A stretch of 26,784 nt of DNA, taken from CAZRUA01 sp964603125 (GTDB lineage Bacteria > Bacteroidota > Bacteroidia > B-17B0 > Aurantibacillaceae). How positions within the stretch are numbered: the stretch's first letter is position 1; the number at the start of each line of letters is the position of its first letter. The notes below the pieces were generated by a model. The model was given only the letters and a program-made list of their open reading frames with translations. It ran no database searches and was not told the DNA's origin. Of the stretch, positions 1-9,749 are shown in pieces. A program made the translations under genes and the position numbers. The DNA is taken from NCBI GenBank assembly GCA_964603125.1, contig CAZRUA010000046.1:1-26784 (forward strand). Direction: 5' to 3'.

Positions 1-1380
1 GAATTAGCATCTGTAATGGTACAAGTATAAGTGCCAGCAACTAAGTTCGATGCAGTTGCTGTATTTACACCATTTGACCAAAAATATGTGTAGGCTGATG
101 TGCCTCCAGTTGCATTAACTGTTGCAGTTCCGTTACTTCCTCCAAAACAAGAAACATTTGTTTGAGATGCTGTTGATGATAATACAGACGGTTCCACAAT
201 TACAAATGTAGCAGTTGTTTGGCACGAATTAGCATCTGTAATGGTACAAGTATAAGTGCCAGCAACTAAGTTCGATGCAGTTGCTGTATTTACACCGTTT
301 GACCAAAAATACGTGTATGCTGATGTACCACCAGTTGCATTAACTGTTGCAGTTCCGTTACTTCCTCCAGAACATGAAACATCGGTTTTTGAGGTTGTTG
401 CTGCCAATGGTGATGTTGGTTGAGCTATTGTAATTGCTTTTGTCGTTTGACATGCATTAGCATCAGTTATAGTACATGTGTAATTTCCTGCGACTAAACC
501 CGAAGCTGTTGCTGCTGCTCCACCACTTGGTGACCATGAATAAGTATATCCCGCTGTTCCTCCTGACGCAACTACTGTTGCTGTTCCATTAGAACCTCCA
601 TTACATGCAACATCAGTTTTTGATGTTGTTGCTGCCAATGGTGATGTTGGTTGAGCTATTGTAATTGCTTTTGTTGTTTGACATGCATTAGCATCAGTTA
701 TAGTACAAGTATAGTTTCCAGCTGCCAAACCCGAAGCTGTTGCTGCTGCTCCACCACTTGGAGCCCATGAATAAGTATATGAAGGAGTTCCTCCTGAGGC
801 TACTACTGTTGCGGCACCTGTTGAACCTCCATTACAAGCAACATCAGTTTTTGATGTTGTTGCTGCCAATGGTGATGTTGGTTGAGCTATTGTAATTGCT
901 TTTGTTGTTTGACATGCATTAGCATCAGTTATAGTACAAGTATAGTTTCCAGCTGCCAAACCCGAAGCTGTTGCTGCTGCTCCACCACTTGGTGCCCATG
1001 AATAAGTATATGAAGGAGTTCCTCCTGAAGCTACTACTGTTGCCGCACCTGTTAAACCACCATTACATGCAACATCAGTTTTTGAAGTTGTTGCTGTGAT
1101 TGGATTTAAAGGTTGGCCTATATTAAATGAAACAGCCGCAATACAACCTTTCGAATCAGTTACTGTGCATGAATAAGTATTAGCTGATAAACCCGTAACA
1201 GAAGTAGTTCCATCGCCTGTTGGATTACCCGGGGTCCAATCATAAGTAAATGCTGGAGTTCCACCAGTTGCCGCATTAACGCTTGCTGCGCCATTTGCCC
1301 CTCCATTACAACTGACTGGACTTGACGAATTTGTAGCTAGATTAGGTAATGGATTAACAGTTACCAATTTTGTAACAGTA
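1..1380 (-). repeat. In-frame SprB-type repeat array, 225-231 bp units
   Basis: Units recur in phase at about 1, 226, 454, 685, 916 and 1147, giving spacings of 225, 228, 231, 231 and 231 bp, so the frame is kept. The three units between 454 and 1146 are nearly alike in DNA, and the units at 1 and 226 form a second closely matched pair. This points to recent within-gene duplication or gene conversion. Each unit encodes one beta-rich SprB-like repeat with two conserved cysteines. Confidence 0.85.
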
Positions 1381-2240
1381 TTTGAACAACCAAGAGCATC
1401 AGTACCAGTTAAGGTGTAGGTAGCTGTTGCTCCTGGTGTAAAACTAACACCGTTTGTAATTCCACCACTCCAAGAATAAACATTGGCTCCCGATCCTGTT
1501 AAAGATATTGAACCTCCGGTACAAACTTCGCCTGAAATTGGATTAGAGCTTGCTGTTAATGTAGGAAGAGGGTTGACAGTTATACTTTGGGTAGTAGAAG
1601 CATATCCAAAAGTATAGGTAATAGTGTAAGTAGTTGCTACAGCAACAACAGGGGCCGTAAAAGTTGTCCCTAAAACACCTGTCCCACTAAATGTGCCGGG
1701 ATTCCCAAAGATAGCAGCAGGAACCGAACCAACAGCTGTTGGAGTTGCCGTTAGTGCTCGTGTTTGGCCCGAACACATTGGTGCACTAGAAGAAGTAAAT
1801 ACTAAGTTATTGTTTTGACGAATAGAGACATTAATTGAAGAAGATCCTCCTGGGAGACAAGGCCATTCACTAACTTGAATACTTGCATAACCAGTAAAAT
1901 TTGGCACATAATTATCTACCGAAGCCGGATTTCCAGAACATAGCGGGCCGTTTTGATCGCTATATAGAATTAGATTTGATGATGGATCATAACCTGTTAT
2001 TTGAGTATCCATAGGATCAAGACAAGTACTAATCGCATAATTACCCCCATTTAACATTGGGAAAGAAAAGTATGTTCCAGGACTATAATTAGTGCTTGTA
2101 ACAAATGTCGAACCGCTGGTGGGCGCAACTGTACCTGTAAAATTAGGGCCCAACACACATTGAGCTTTAGAAAATTGAAAAGAAAGACAAGCTAATAAAA
2201 TAAACGATTTTAAAAGTAATTTTTTGAAGTTTGGAATCAT
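1..2240 (-). CDS. SprB-repeat surface/secreted protein, C-terminus cut by window edge
   Basis: This is the first ~746 codons of a large secreted repeat protein; no stop is reached before base 1. It starts at the ATG at 2238-2240. A signal peptide of about 26 residues (basic MIPNFKK, hydrophobic core, KAQ/C) indicates Sec export. Residues ~27-230 form an N-terminal module closely matching that of the neighbour at 2452-9666, with shared landmarks FPMLNGG, DTQITGYD, GPLCSG, YVPNFT, RALTATP and TYTITYTFGY. An Ig/PKD-like segment follows (CTGGSISLTG, YSWSGGITNG), then at least six SprB-type repeats of 75-77 residues, each with a C-N/S-G start, a SYTYSW-like middle and a YTCTITDAN end. By analogy with SprB-family proteins it should be a T9SS-exported adhesin or matrix protein, but its C-terminal sorting domain is outside the window. 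The 211-bp leader (2241-2451) shows no convincing consensus promoter. Confidence 0.85.
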   Translation of the reverse strand, partial: MIPNFKKLLLKSFILLACLSFQFSKAQCVLGPNFTGTVAPTSGSTFVTSTNYSPGTYFSFPMLNGGNYAISTCLDPMDTQITGYDPSSNLILYSDQNGPLCSGNPASVDNYVPNFTGYASIQVSEWPCLPGGSSSINVSIRQNNNLVFTSSSAPMCSGQTRALTATPTAVGSVPAAIFGNPGTFSGTGVLGTTFTAPVVAVATTYTITYTFGYASTTQSITVNPLPTLTASSNPISGEVCTGGSISLTGSGANVYSWSGGITNGVSFTPGATATYTLTGTDALGCSNTVTKLVTVNPLPNLATNSSSPVSCNGGANGAASVNAATGGTPAFTYDWTPGNPTGDGTTSVTGLSANTYSCTVTDSKGCIAAVSFNIGQPLNPITATTSKTDVACNGGLTGAATVVASGGTPSYTYSWAPSGGAAATASGLAAGNYTCTITDANACQTTKAITIAQPTSPLAATTSKTDVACNGGSTGAATVVASGGTPSYTYSWAPSGGAAATASGLAAGNYTCTITDANACQTTKAITIAQPTSPLAATTSKTDVACNGGSNGTATVVASGGTAGYTYSWSPSGGAAATASGLVAGNYTCTITDANACQTTKAITIAQPTSPLAATTSKTDVSCSGGSNGTATVNATGGTSAYTYFWSNGVNTATASNLVAGTYTCTITDANSCQTTATFVIVEPSVLSSTASQTNVSCFGGSNGTATVNATGGTSAYTYFWSNGVNTATASNLVAGTYTCTITDAN

Positions 2241-2451
2241 AAATTTAAAATTTTAAGCAATATATGCCAAAATTTCAATTCCCCCAAAAATTACCCTCAA
2301 ATTAATATAATAATATAGCACTAATTAATCACATAGGCACTTATAAGCAACTTTAATAAATAATTTTACCCATTGTATGATATCAAACAAAAAGCACTAA
2401 ACATTATCTAGTCCTATAACCTTAAGCAAAATCCTATTGAAAATTATTCTA

Positions 2452-5400
2452 CTAATTCTCTTTTATAACTCTCTGCGTTACAACACCATTTTTACAACTA
2501 AATTTAATTAAATATATGCCATTAGGATAATTTGTTAAATCAACTCTTATCAAATCACTTGCGATAGGTATGAAATTTTCTAATGTCTTACCTAATATAT
2601 CTACAACCTCCACCTTATCTATATTTATTTCTCTAGCTTTCACATTAATAATTCCTACTGTTGGATTTGGATAGCACTCAATATACTGATAAAGTTCAAT
2701 TTCATTTATTCCAACACAAGCACTAACAAAAACACTATCACTTGCATTTGCACTACAAGTATTAGCATCAGTATATGAATAGGTAATTAGATTCCAACCT
2801 AAGTTTGCTGTTGCAGCATCAAAATTTGTTCCTGTTACACCGGCACCAGTCCAATTTCCTCCTGTTGGTGTTTCGCCAGATAAAGCTATCATACCAGCAT
2901 TCGAACAAAGTGTGTCAGCACCAGTTAAGCTTAATGTAACTGTTGGCAGCACATTTACAGTTACAGTAACAGTGTCAGCATTATTACAACCATTATCATC
3001 CATACCAGTTACAATATAATTCAATGTTGTTGTCGGAACAAAACTTAAAGAATCTATTACACTGTTATCCCATGAGTAAGATATTGCATTTCCTGTAGCA
3101 TCAAGCAATACAGAGGTTCCAGCACATACCGTTTGATTAGCTCCCGCGAAAACATTTGGTAAAGGCAATTCAGTAATTGTAAAATTAGCTGTTGCAATAC
3201 AATTGTTTATATCGGTAACTATTATATCATAATTACCTGCAACTAATCCCGTTAAATCTTCGGTAGTAGCAGTGTTGTTCCATACAACAGAATAAGATAC
3301 GCCCGTTGTAACTGTTACAACAATAGCGCCTTGATTATCACCAGCACAACCCGCATTTGTAACTACACTACCTGCTATAGTTGGCGAACCAGGGTTTGAT
3401 AAACTTACAGTATGACTTGCTGTACACGAATTTGCATCAGTTACTGTAACAGTGTAATTCCCTGCTGCTAACCCTGTTTCGGTGCTATTTGTTCCGCCCG
3501 AAGACCAAACATAATTATAGCCAGCTACACCACCAGTAACGTCAATAGTTGCGGCCCCATTGTTTGTTCCACATGAAGGCGCAGTTGTTGAAGCGGTTGT
3601 TATTGTTATAGCGCTAGGTTCTGTGATTGTTACAGTTTGTGTTGTTGAACATGAGTTAGCATCTGTAATGTTACAAGTATAAGTGCCAGCCGCAAGACCT
3701 GTTTCTGTTGCGCTTGCACCGCCAGATGTCCAACTATAGGTATAAGATGCTGTACCACCTGTTGTTGCAATTGTTGCAGAACCTGTTGAAGCAGCGTTGC
3801 ACAGTACGTTTGTTTGTGAAGCTATAGTTGCTGATAGAACTGAAGCTTCAGTTATTGTAACAACTTTTGTAATTGAGCAAGAATTTGCATCAGTAATTGT
3901 ACAAGTATATAAACCTGCCACTAAACCATTTGCAGTTGCGGCCGTTCCACCACTAGGCAACCAAGCATAAGTATAAGCACTTGTTCCGCCACTTGCTGCT
4001 ACAGAAGCTGAACCAGTAGAAGCTCCGTTACACAATACATTTACTTGTGATGTTGTAGCACTTAATATACTTGGCTCCGTAATTACAAATGATTTTGATA
4101 TTGAACAAGAGTTCACATCAGTTATTGTACATGTGTATGAACCAGCTGCTAAAGAGTTAGCTGTTGAAGCAAATCCACCACTTGGCAACCAAGTATAAGT
4201 ATAAGAACCTGTTCCACCGCTTGCATTAACTGTTGCAGAACCTGAGGAAGCCCCGTTACACAATATGTTTGTTTGCGATGTTGTTGCAATTAATGCACTA
4301 GGTTCAGTTAAAGTAAATACTTGACTAGTTGAACAAGAATTGGCATCCGTTACATTGCAGGTGTAAGTTCCGGCACTCAAGCTCGAAACACTTGCAGTTC
4401 CATCACCTGTTGGTGTTCCTGGTAACCAATCATAAGTATAAGAAGTTGTTCCGCCGCTTACAGATACAGAAGCAGCACCAGAAGAAGCTCCATTACATGT
4501 TACATTTGTTTGTGTTAACATAGACGCATTTAACACAGCAGGTTGTGTAATTGTAAATGTTTGAACAGCTGTGCATGAATTCGCATCAGTAACAGTACAA
4601 GAATAAGTTCCAGCACTCAAACCAGTTGCAACTAATCCTGTCCCACCACTTGGCGACCAAGCATAGGTATAAGATGGTGAACCTCCAGTTGCAGCATTAA
4701 CAGAAGCTGAACCATTGCTTAATCCATTGCAAGTAACATTTGTTTGTGTGTTTGTAGTTAAACTTGGTGCGCCCGCAGCGTTAACAATAACTGATTTTGT
4801 AATTGAACATGAACTCGCATCTGTTATAGTACATGTGTATGAACCCACACTCAATCCAGTTGCTGTTGCAGCTGTCCCTCCACTTGGCGACCAACTGTAT
4901 GTGTATGAACCCGCTCCGCCAGTTACTGCTGAAACTGTTGCTGTACCTGTATTGCCTGCACATGAAGTTAAAGTAGAAGAAGAATTTGCTGTGATTGCAG
5001 TATTTTGTGTTAGGTTAAATGTTTTTGTAATTGAACAAGAATTAGCATCAGTTATAGTACAGGTATATGAACCCGCGGCTAAACCGCTTGCTGTTGCTGC
5101 TGTTCCGCCGCTCGGTGACCAAGCGTAAGTATAAGCACTTGTTCCACCACTTGCAACTACAGAAGCTGAACCTGTAGAAGCTCCGTTACACAATACATTT
5201 ACTTGTGTTGTTGTAGCACTTAATGCAAATGCAGGCTGTGTAATGCTGAATATTTTTGTGATTGAACATGAATTAGCATCGCTTATAGTACAAGTGTATG
5301 AACCAGCTGCTAAACCACTTGCTGTTGATGCTGTTCCACCACTTGGCGCCCAAATATAAGTATAAGTGCTTGTTCCTCCACTTGTGGCTACAGAAGCTGA

Positions 5401-8400
5401 ACCTGTAGAAGCTCCGTTACACAATACATTTACTTGTGTTGTTGTAGCACTTAATGCAAATGCAGGCTGTGTAATGCTGAATATTTTTGTGATTGAACAT
5501 GAATTAGCATCGCTTATAGTACACGTGTATGAACCAGCTGCTAAACCGCTTGCTGTTGCTGCTGTTCCGCCACTTGGCGCCCAAGCATAAGTATAAGTGC
5601 TTGTTCCTCCACTTGTAGCTACAGAAGCTGAACCAGTAGAAGCCCCGTTACAAAGCACATTTACTTGTGTTGTTGTAGCACTTAATCCTGATGTAGGTTG
5701 TGATATGGTAAATGTTTTTGTTACTGAACATGAGTTAGCATCGCTTATAGTACAAGTATATGAACCCGCCGCTAAACCACTTGCTGTTGCTGCTGTACCA
5801 CCGCTTGGTGACCAAGCATATGTATAAGAACCTGTTCCTCCACTAGCAGCTACAGAAGCTGAACCAGTTGAAGCCCCGTTACACAATACATTTACTTGTG
5901 ATGTTGTTGCGCTTAATGCTGATGCCGGTTGTGTTATAGTAACTGTTTGTGTTTTAGTACAAGAATTTGCATCGGTTATTGTGCAAGTATAAGTTCCTGC
6001 CGCTAAGCTGTTTGCTGTTGCTGCTGTTCCACCACTCGGTGCCCATGAGTAAGTATAACTTGATGTTCCACCACTTGCTAAAACAGTTGCTGCACCAGTT
6101 AAAGCTCCATTGCACAGCACATTTGTTTGAGAAGAAATACTAGAGGCTACTGAAGTAACTGTTATTATTTTTGACGAAAGTGGCGTTAGTCCGCATAAAG
6201 AAGTAGTAGCTGTAACCGAAATAGTTCCGCCTGTAGCATTCGGAGTTACTGTAATACTATTTGTTGTTGAAGTTCCTGTCCAACCACTAGGTATAGTCCA
6301 GTTGTAAGACGTTGCTCCAGTAATTGCAGGGACCGTATAGGTATTGCTGCTTGATGCGCATATTGTTGATGCTCCTGCGATTGTACCAAGTGTATTTGGT
6401 AAAACAGTAATTGCTTGTGTTTGACTCAAAATTTTTGAACAATAATGTTTGTTATGAGAAACCCACGAAGCATTAACATTCATGTTATTTAAAGTCGCAT
6501 CATTATTGGCACTAGTAATGTCATTAGCTGTGGCGCTTCCACTTGCATCATTCAATGGCCAATATGAAATTAAACCGCTTTCGTTACCAATTGGTGTATT
6601 AGTGATGTCGGAAATAATTTGGCTCAATGTTCTTTCTGTATTCCACAATTTTATCTCGTCCAATTTACCATTACCAAAATAATTGGAAGTTGGTGTTCCA
6701 CCCATATATGCTAATGAGCCGAAATTAATAGTTGCGGTACTTGTAGCAGTATTGAGTAAAATACCATCCAAATAAATTTTAATAGTTGTTGTACCTGCAA
6801 CATTTTTCCATGAAGCAGCCAAGTGATGCCATGAATTAGCTTGTAAGCTTTGCGTATATAACGAACTAACAAAAATGCTACCTGCATCACCAGTTCCTCC
6901 ATACCTAAAGTGAAAGCCCACAGCAGGATGTAATGAAATGTAGAAAGAATTGCTAGCTCCAAATGGTATTCCGTTTCCAAAAAGTACATCATCATGATGA
7001 TCGGTCCAATCGGCTTTATTTACCCAAGATTCCCAAGTACCTTCAGTTGCTGAGTTTGTGGTATTTGCCGATAAATAATCATTCGTACCATCAAATTGCA
7101 AAGCACCATTTATAGTGTCAACCTCGGCTTTCACTCCAATTGTTGTATTCGCTGTTAATGCATTACTTGTAAGAGATAGAGCTGAACCCGTTCCTGCAAT
7201 TGTACTAGACAAACTTGCACTATTCGCTGTATTAATTAAAGTGTATTTAACTCCATTTTCAGAACTACCTAAATTAATTGTGCTTGTGTTACCCGAACAA
7301 ATACTAGACGGACTTGCTGATACTGTTTGATCAACAATTGCAGGTGTTACAAAAACAGAAACTTGCGCTGTGTTTGAACAGCCTGTTGCATCTGAACCAA
7401 CTAAAGTGTACAAAGATGTGCTACTTGGCGCGAATGCTGCGCCATTAGTAACCCCTCCACTCCATGAGTAATTAGTTGCACCGCCACCTGTTAATGTAAT
7501 ACTTGAACCTTCACAAATATTCGTTGCGCTAGCATTTGCTGTTACAATGTACGGATTGATGGTTATTACCTTTGAAACCGAACTTGATGTCCCACATGAA
7601 TTGGCTGCAGTAACAGAAATTGTTCCCGCTGAAGTGTTTGAGGATACATTAATACTATTTGTTGCAGAAGTCCCTGTCCAACCCACTGGTAAAGTCCATG
7701 CATACGATGTTGCTCCTGACACTGGGCTCACAGTATACATTCCTGTTGAATTAACACAAATACTTGATGAACCACTAATTGTGCTTGGTGTTGAAGGTAT
7801 TGTATTTACAGTAACTGCAAAGGTTTGCGAGAAAACCTTTGAACAATAAGGTTTTGAAGTGGCTAATTGAAACCATTCCGAGCCTGGGCTCATGTTATTT
7901 AATGTTGCTGTATTATTAAAGAAGGTGTAATCTAAAGCACTTGTTCCACTTAATTCATCCAAAGGCCAATAACTTAATAAGCTTGCTTCATTGCCAACTA
8001 GATAGGTTGCCATGTCGGATTGGATTTGAGCTTGTGTTCGTGCAACATTCCACAATTGAACTTCATTCATTTTACCACTTCCGAAATAATTACTAGCTGG
8101 ATTTGAGCCACCGCCGCCAAAATAGATATTTGGACCAAAGCTAATATTAGCTGTACTAGTAGCTGTTCCTGACAGAACACCATCAATGTAAATTTTAATT
8201 GTTGTTGTACCGGTAACCTTATCCCATGTTGCTGCAATGTGATGCCATGAGCCGGCAACTAAACTTTGGGTTGAAAGTGAATTCGTATAATTATTTCCCG
8301 CATCGAAAGAACTACCATATCTAAAATGTAATCCAACTATAGGATGCAAACTTAGTTGGAATGAGTTTGGAGTATCATAATCAATTCCATTTCCAAATAA

Positions 8401-9666
8401 TCTATCGTCGTGATGATCTGCCCAATTGGTTTTATAAACCCATGCTTCCCAAGTACCTTTAGTGCTTGTTATACTTGTATTTGCCGAGATATAGTCGTTT
8501 GTTCCATCAAAATTTACCGCACCATCTAATGTATCTAATTCAGCTAAAACGCCCACGTTAACGGATGAACTGAGTGCATTGCTTGTAATACTTAAAGCCG
8601 CGCCAGTTCCTTTTACAGAAGATGAAAGAACAGTATTATTACTTGTATTTATTAACTTATACTTTTTACCCTTTTCACTTGAGACTAAACTTACATGCAC
8701 TGTATTTCCTGAGCAAATCGTAGTTGTGTCGATAGATAAGATTTGATCATTGGGTGAATCGTTCACTATAACAGTGATTTGACTTGTATCTCTGCATCCA
8801 TTGGAACTATTTAAACCATAAGCACTGTATGTTTGCGTTAAGCTAGGCATAAATGCAACACCATTTATAACACCATTACTCCATGTTACGGTAGAATTAC
8901 TATTTGGAACAGCAGTCAAGGTTATACTATTACCTTCACATATTTTAGTTGCCGATGATGATACTGAAGCTATACCACTTGGAAGAACCGTAATAGTTTG
9001 CGTTTTACTCACATAACCAAAAGTATATGTTATAGTATAAGTTGTAGGTATTGTAACATACGGTGCAGTGAAAGTTGTACCAGAAACGCCAGTGCCAGAA
9101 AAAGTACCTGGATCTCCAAAACCGCCAGGCGATGAACCCACATTAGCAGGAGTTGCTGTAAGTGCTCTTTTTTCGCCTGAGCACATAGATGCAGAAGAAG
9201 ATGTAAAACTAAGGTTATCATTTTGACGGAGATAAACTACAATAGATGAACCATTAACGGCTTGACAAGAAAATTCAGTAATTAAAACTTTTGCATAGTT
9301 TGTAAAATTAGGAACATAAGCATTGTATGAAGCATTTGAACCAGAGCAAAGGGGACCATTATCTTCATTAAAAAATAAAACCGTTGAAGCTGAATTATCG
9401 TAACCCGTTATTTGCGTATCAAATGCAGTACCACAAGTGCTAACTGAGTAACTACCTCCATTTAACATTGGAAATAAAAAATAGTTTCCTAAACGATAAT
9501 TAGGCACAGCACGAAATGTTGCACCATTTGTTGGTGCCAAGGTTCCATATTGATTACTTGTTGAAGAACTCTGTGGGCATTGCGCTAACAAGTTGCTTGC
9601 TGTAAATAACAGCAATGCTAGAATTTGCTTCAATAATTTTTTGTAAGACAGTTTTACTTTTTTCAT
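2452..9666 (-). CDS. Giant T9SS-sorted adhesin: LamG, PKD/Ig-like and 13 SprB-type repeats
   Basis: This complete 2404-residue protein is a predicted cell-surface or secreted adhesin. In order: signal peptide at 1-28 (cleavage near LLAQ/C); N-terminal module ~29-230 shared with the gene at 1-2240; Ig-like segment ~235-305; LamG/concanavalin-like domain ~380-600 (FDGTNDYIS, WEAWVYK, SWHHIAATWD, KIYIDG, YWPLDE); PKD-like ~609-702; a second Ig-like segment, LamG domain (~852-1075) and PKD-like domain (~1089-1169); 13 SprB-type repeats ~1170-2170; two further Ig/PKD-like segments; and a T9SS type A sorting domain in the last ~75 residues (YPNPTVG, VEVVDILGK, YPNGIYLIKF, QRVIKEN). LamG domains commonly bind glycans or protein ligands. 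The T9SS domain directs outer-membrane translocation, usually with cleavage and anchoring or release. It starts at ATG 9664-9666, 83 bp after the upstream glycosyltransferase gene, so it may have its own promoter. The ligand is unknown. Confidence 0.92.
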   Translation of the reverse strand: MKKVKLSYKKLLKQILALLLFTASNLLAQCPQSSSTSNQYGTLAPTNGATFRAVPNYRLGNYFLFPMLNGGSYSVSTCGTAFDTQITGYDNSASTVLFFNEDNGPLCSGSNASYNAYVPNFTNYAKVLITEFSCQAVNGSSIVVYLRQNDNLSFTSSSASMCSGEKRALTATPANVGSSPGGFGDPGTFSGTGVSGTTFTAPYVTIPTTYTITYTFGYVSKTQTITVLPSGIASVSSSATKICEGNSITLTAVPNSNSTVTWSNGVINGVAFMPSLTQTYSAYGLNSSNGCRDTSQITVIVNDSPNDQILSIDTTTICSGNTVHVSLVSSEKGKKYKLINTSNNTVLSSSVKGTGAALSITSNALSSSVNVGVLAELDTLDGAVNFDGTNDYISANTSITSTKGTWEAWVYKTNWADHHDDRLFGNGIDYDTPNSFQLSLHPIVGLHFRYGSSFDAGNNYTNSLSTQSLVAGSWHHIAATWDKVTGTTTIKIYIDGVLSGTATSTANISFGPNIYFGGGGSNPASNYFGSGKMNEVQLWNVARTQAQIQSDMATYLVGNEASLLSYWPLDELSGTSALDYTFFNNTATLNNMSPGSEWFQLATSKPYCSKVFSQTFAVTVNTIPSTPSTISGSSSICVNSTGMYTVSPVSGATSYAWTLPVGWTGTSATNSINVSSNTSAGTISVTAANSCGTSSSVSKVITINPYIVTANASATNICEGSSITLTGGGATNYSWSGGVTNGAAFAPSSTSLYTLVGSDATGCSNTAQVSVFVTPAIVDQTVSASPSSICSGNTSTINLGSSENGVKYTLINTANSASLSSTIAGTGSALSLTSNALTANTTIGVKAEVDTINGALQFDGTNDYLSANTTNSATEGTWESWVNKADWTDHHDDVLFGNGIPFGASNSFYISLHPAVGFHFRYGGTGDAGSIFVSSLYTQSLQANSWHHLAASWKNVAGTTTIKIYLDGILLNTATSTATINFGSLAYMGGTPTSNYFGNGKLDEIKLWNTERTLSQIISDITNTPIGNESGLISYWPLNDASGSATANDITSANNDATLNNMNVNASWVSHNKHYCSKILSQTQAITVLPNTLGTIAGASTICASSSNTYTVPAITGATSYNWTIPSGWTGTSTTNSITVTPNATGGTISVTATTSLCGLTPLSSKIITVTSVASSISSQTNVLCNGALTGAATVLASGGTSSYTYSWAPSGGTAATANSLAAGTYTCTITDANSCTKTQTVTITQPASALSATTSQVNVLCNGASTGSASVAASGGTGSYTYAWSPSGGTAATASGLAAGSYTCTISDANSCSVTKTFTISQPTSGLSATTTQVNVLCNGASTGSASVATSGGTSTYTYAWAPSGGTAATASGLAAGSYTCTISDANSCSITKIFSITQPAFALSATTTQVNVLCNGASTGSASVATSGGTSTYTYIWAPSGGTASTASGLAAGSYTCTISDANSCSITKIFSITQPAFALSATTTQVNVLCNGASTGSASVVASGGTSAYTYAWSPSGGTAATASGLAAGSYTCTITDANSCSITKTFNLTQNTAITANSSSTLTSCAGNTGTATVSAVTGGAGSYTYSWSPSGGTAATATGLSVGSYTCTITDASSCSITKSVIVNAAGAPSLTTNTQTNVTCNGLSNGSASVNAATGGSPSYTYAWSPSGGTGLVATGLSAGTYSCTVTDANSCTAVQTFTITQPAVLNASMLTQTNVTCNGASSGAASVSVSGGTTSYTYDWLPGTPTGDGTASVSSLSAGTYTCNVTDANSCSTSQVFTLTEPSALIATTSQTNILCNGASSGSATVNASGGTGSYTYTWLPSGGFASTANSLAAGSYTCTITDVNSCSISKSFVITEPSILSATTSQVNVLCNGASTGSASVAASGGTSAYTYAWLPSGGTAATANGLVAGLYTCTITDANSCSITKVVTITEASVLSATIASQTNVLCNAASTGSATIATTGGTASYTYSWTSGGASATETGLAAGTYTCNITDANSCSTTQTVTITEPSAITITTASTTAPSCGTNNGAATIDVTGGVAGYNYVWSSGGTNSTETGLAAGNYTVTVTDANSCTASHTVSLSNPGSPTIAGSVVTNAGCAGDNQGAIVVTVTTGVSYSVVWNNTATTEDLTGLVAGNYDIIVTDINNCIATANFTITELPLPNVFAGANQTVCAGTSVLLDATGNAISYSWDNSVIDSLSFVPTTTLNYIVTGMDDNGCNNADTVTVTVNVLPTVTLSLTGADTLCSNAGMIALSGETPTGGNWTGAGVTGTNFDAATANLGWNLITYSYTDANTCSANASDSVFVSACVGINEIELYQYIECYPNPTVGIINVKAREINIDKVEVVDILGKTLENFIPIASDLIRVDLTNYPNGIYLIKFSCKNGVVTQRVIKEN
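3160..6160 (-). repeat. Array of 13 SprB-type repeats (about 77 residues each)
   Basis: Thirteen consecutive units share the layout QxNVLCNGAS..GS, GGTxxYTY.W.PSGG, A..LAAGSYTCTITDANSCS and an I/FTITQP-like end. Units 2-5, 10 and parts of 11 are most alike; units 12-13 are the most diverged. Two cysteines per unit are conserved. Phase is kept throughout, so copy-number change would not disrupt the reading frame. Confidence 0.9.
5221..5682 (-). repeat. Near-identical adjacent 231-bp repeat pair
   Basis: The unit at 5221-5451 and the unit at 5452-5682 align without gaps, with about 12 differences by eye over 231 bp. Flanking units are more diverged. This is the clearest sign in this gene of a recent tandem duplication or gene conversion, and is where copy-number variation between strains would be expected. 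Confidence 0.8.
6156..8970 (-). repeat. Tandem duplication of a ~470-residue Ig-like/LamG/PKD-like block
   Basis: Residues ~235-702 and ~702-1170 of the giant adhesin have the same module order and many shared phrases: ICEG.SITLT; ICSGNT; SSE.G.KY.LINT; GTG.ALS.TSNAL; FDGTNDY.SANT; DHHDD.LFGNGI; then a PKD-like domain ending in GTISVTA. The offset between the two LamG starts is about 472 residues (~1.4 kb). The copies have diverged in protein and DNA, so this event is older than the SprB unit duplications. Boundaries are approximate. Confidence 0.75.
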
Positions 9667-9749
9667 TTTATTTGCATAAGAGATACAAATTAAGGAAGAA
9701 AAACCAACATTTACATTAGGGGATTTCCGTAAAATAAAGCTCTAAAAAA

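Noticed and set aside
1..1380. Regularly spaced direct repeats that could suggest a CRISPR array
   Set aside because: The units are 225-231 bp, in-frame and coding for SprB-type domains; there are no short repeats with unique spacers and no cas genes.
2298..2305. TTAATTTG on the minus strand upstream of the adhesin gene at 1-2240, also found at 9686-9693 upstream of the second adhesin
   Set aside because: It resembles TAnnTTTG with one mismatch, but no TTG lies at suitable spacing in either leader, and AT-rich sequence gives such matches by chance.
4715..5827. Plus-strand open frames (4715-5128, 5366-5590, 5597-5827) with a recurring ELAS.IVQVYEPAAKPLAVAAVPPLG pattern
   Set aside because: They are exact antisense shadows of the SprB repeats; the recurrence comes from the repeats on the minus strand, and no start or family support exists.
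7115..7849. Plus-strand open frames at 7115-7330 and 7547-7849
   Set aside because: They lie antisense inside the giant adhesin, with no recognisable domain.
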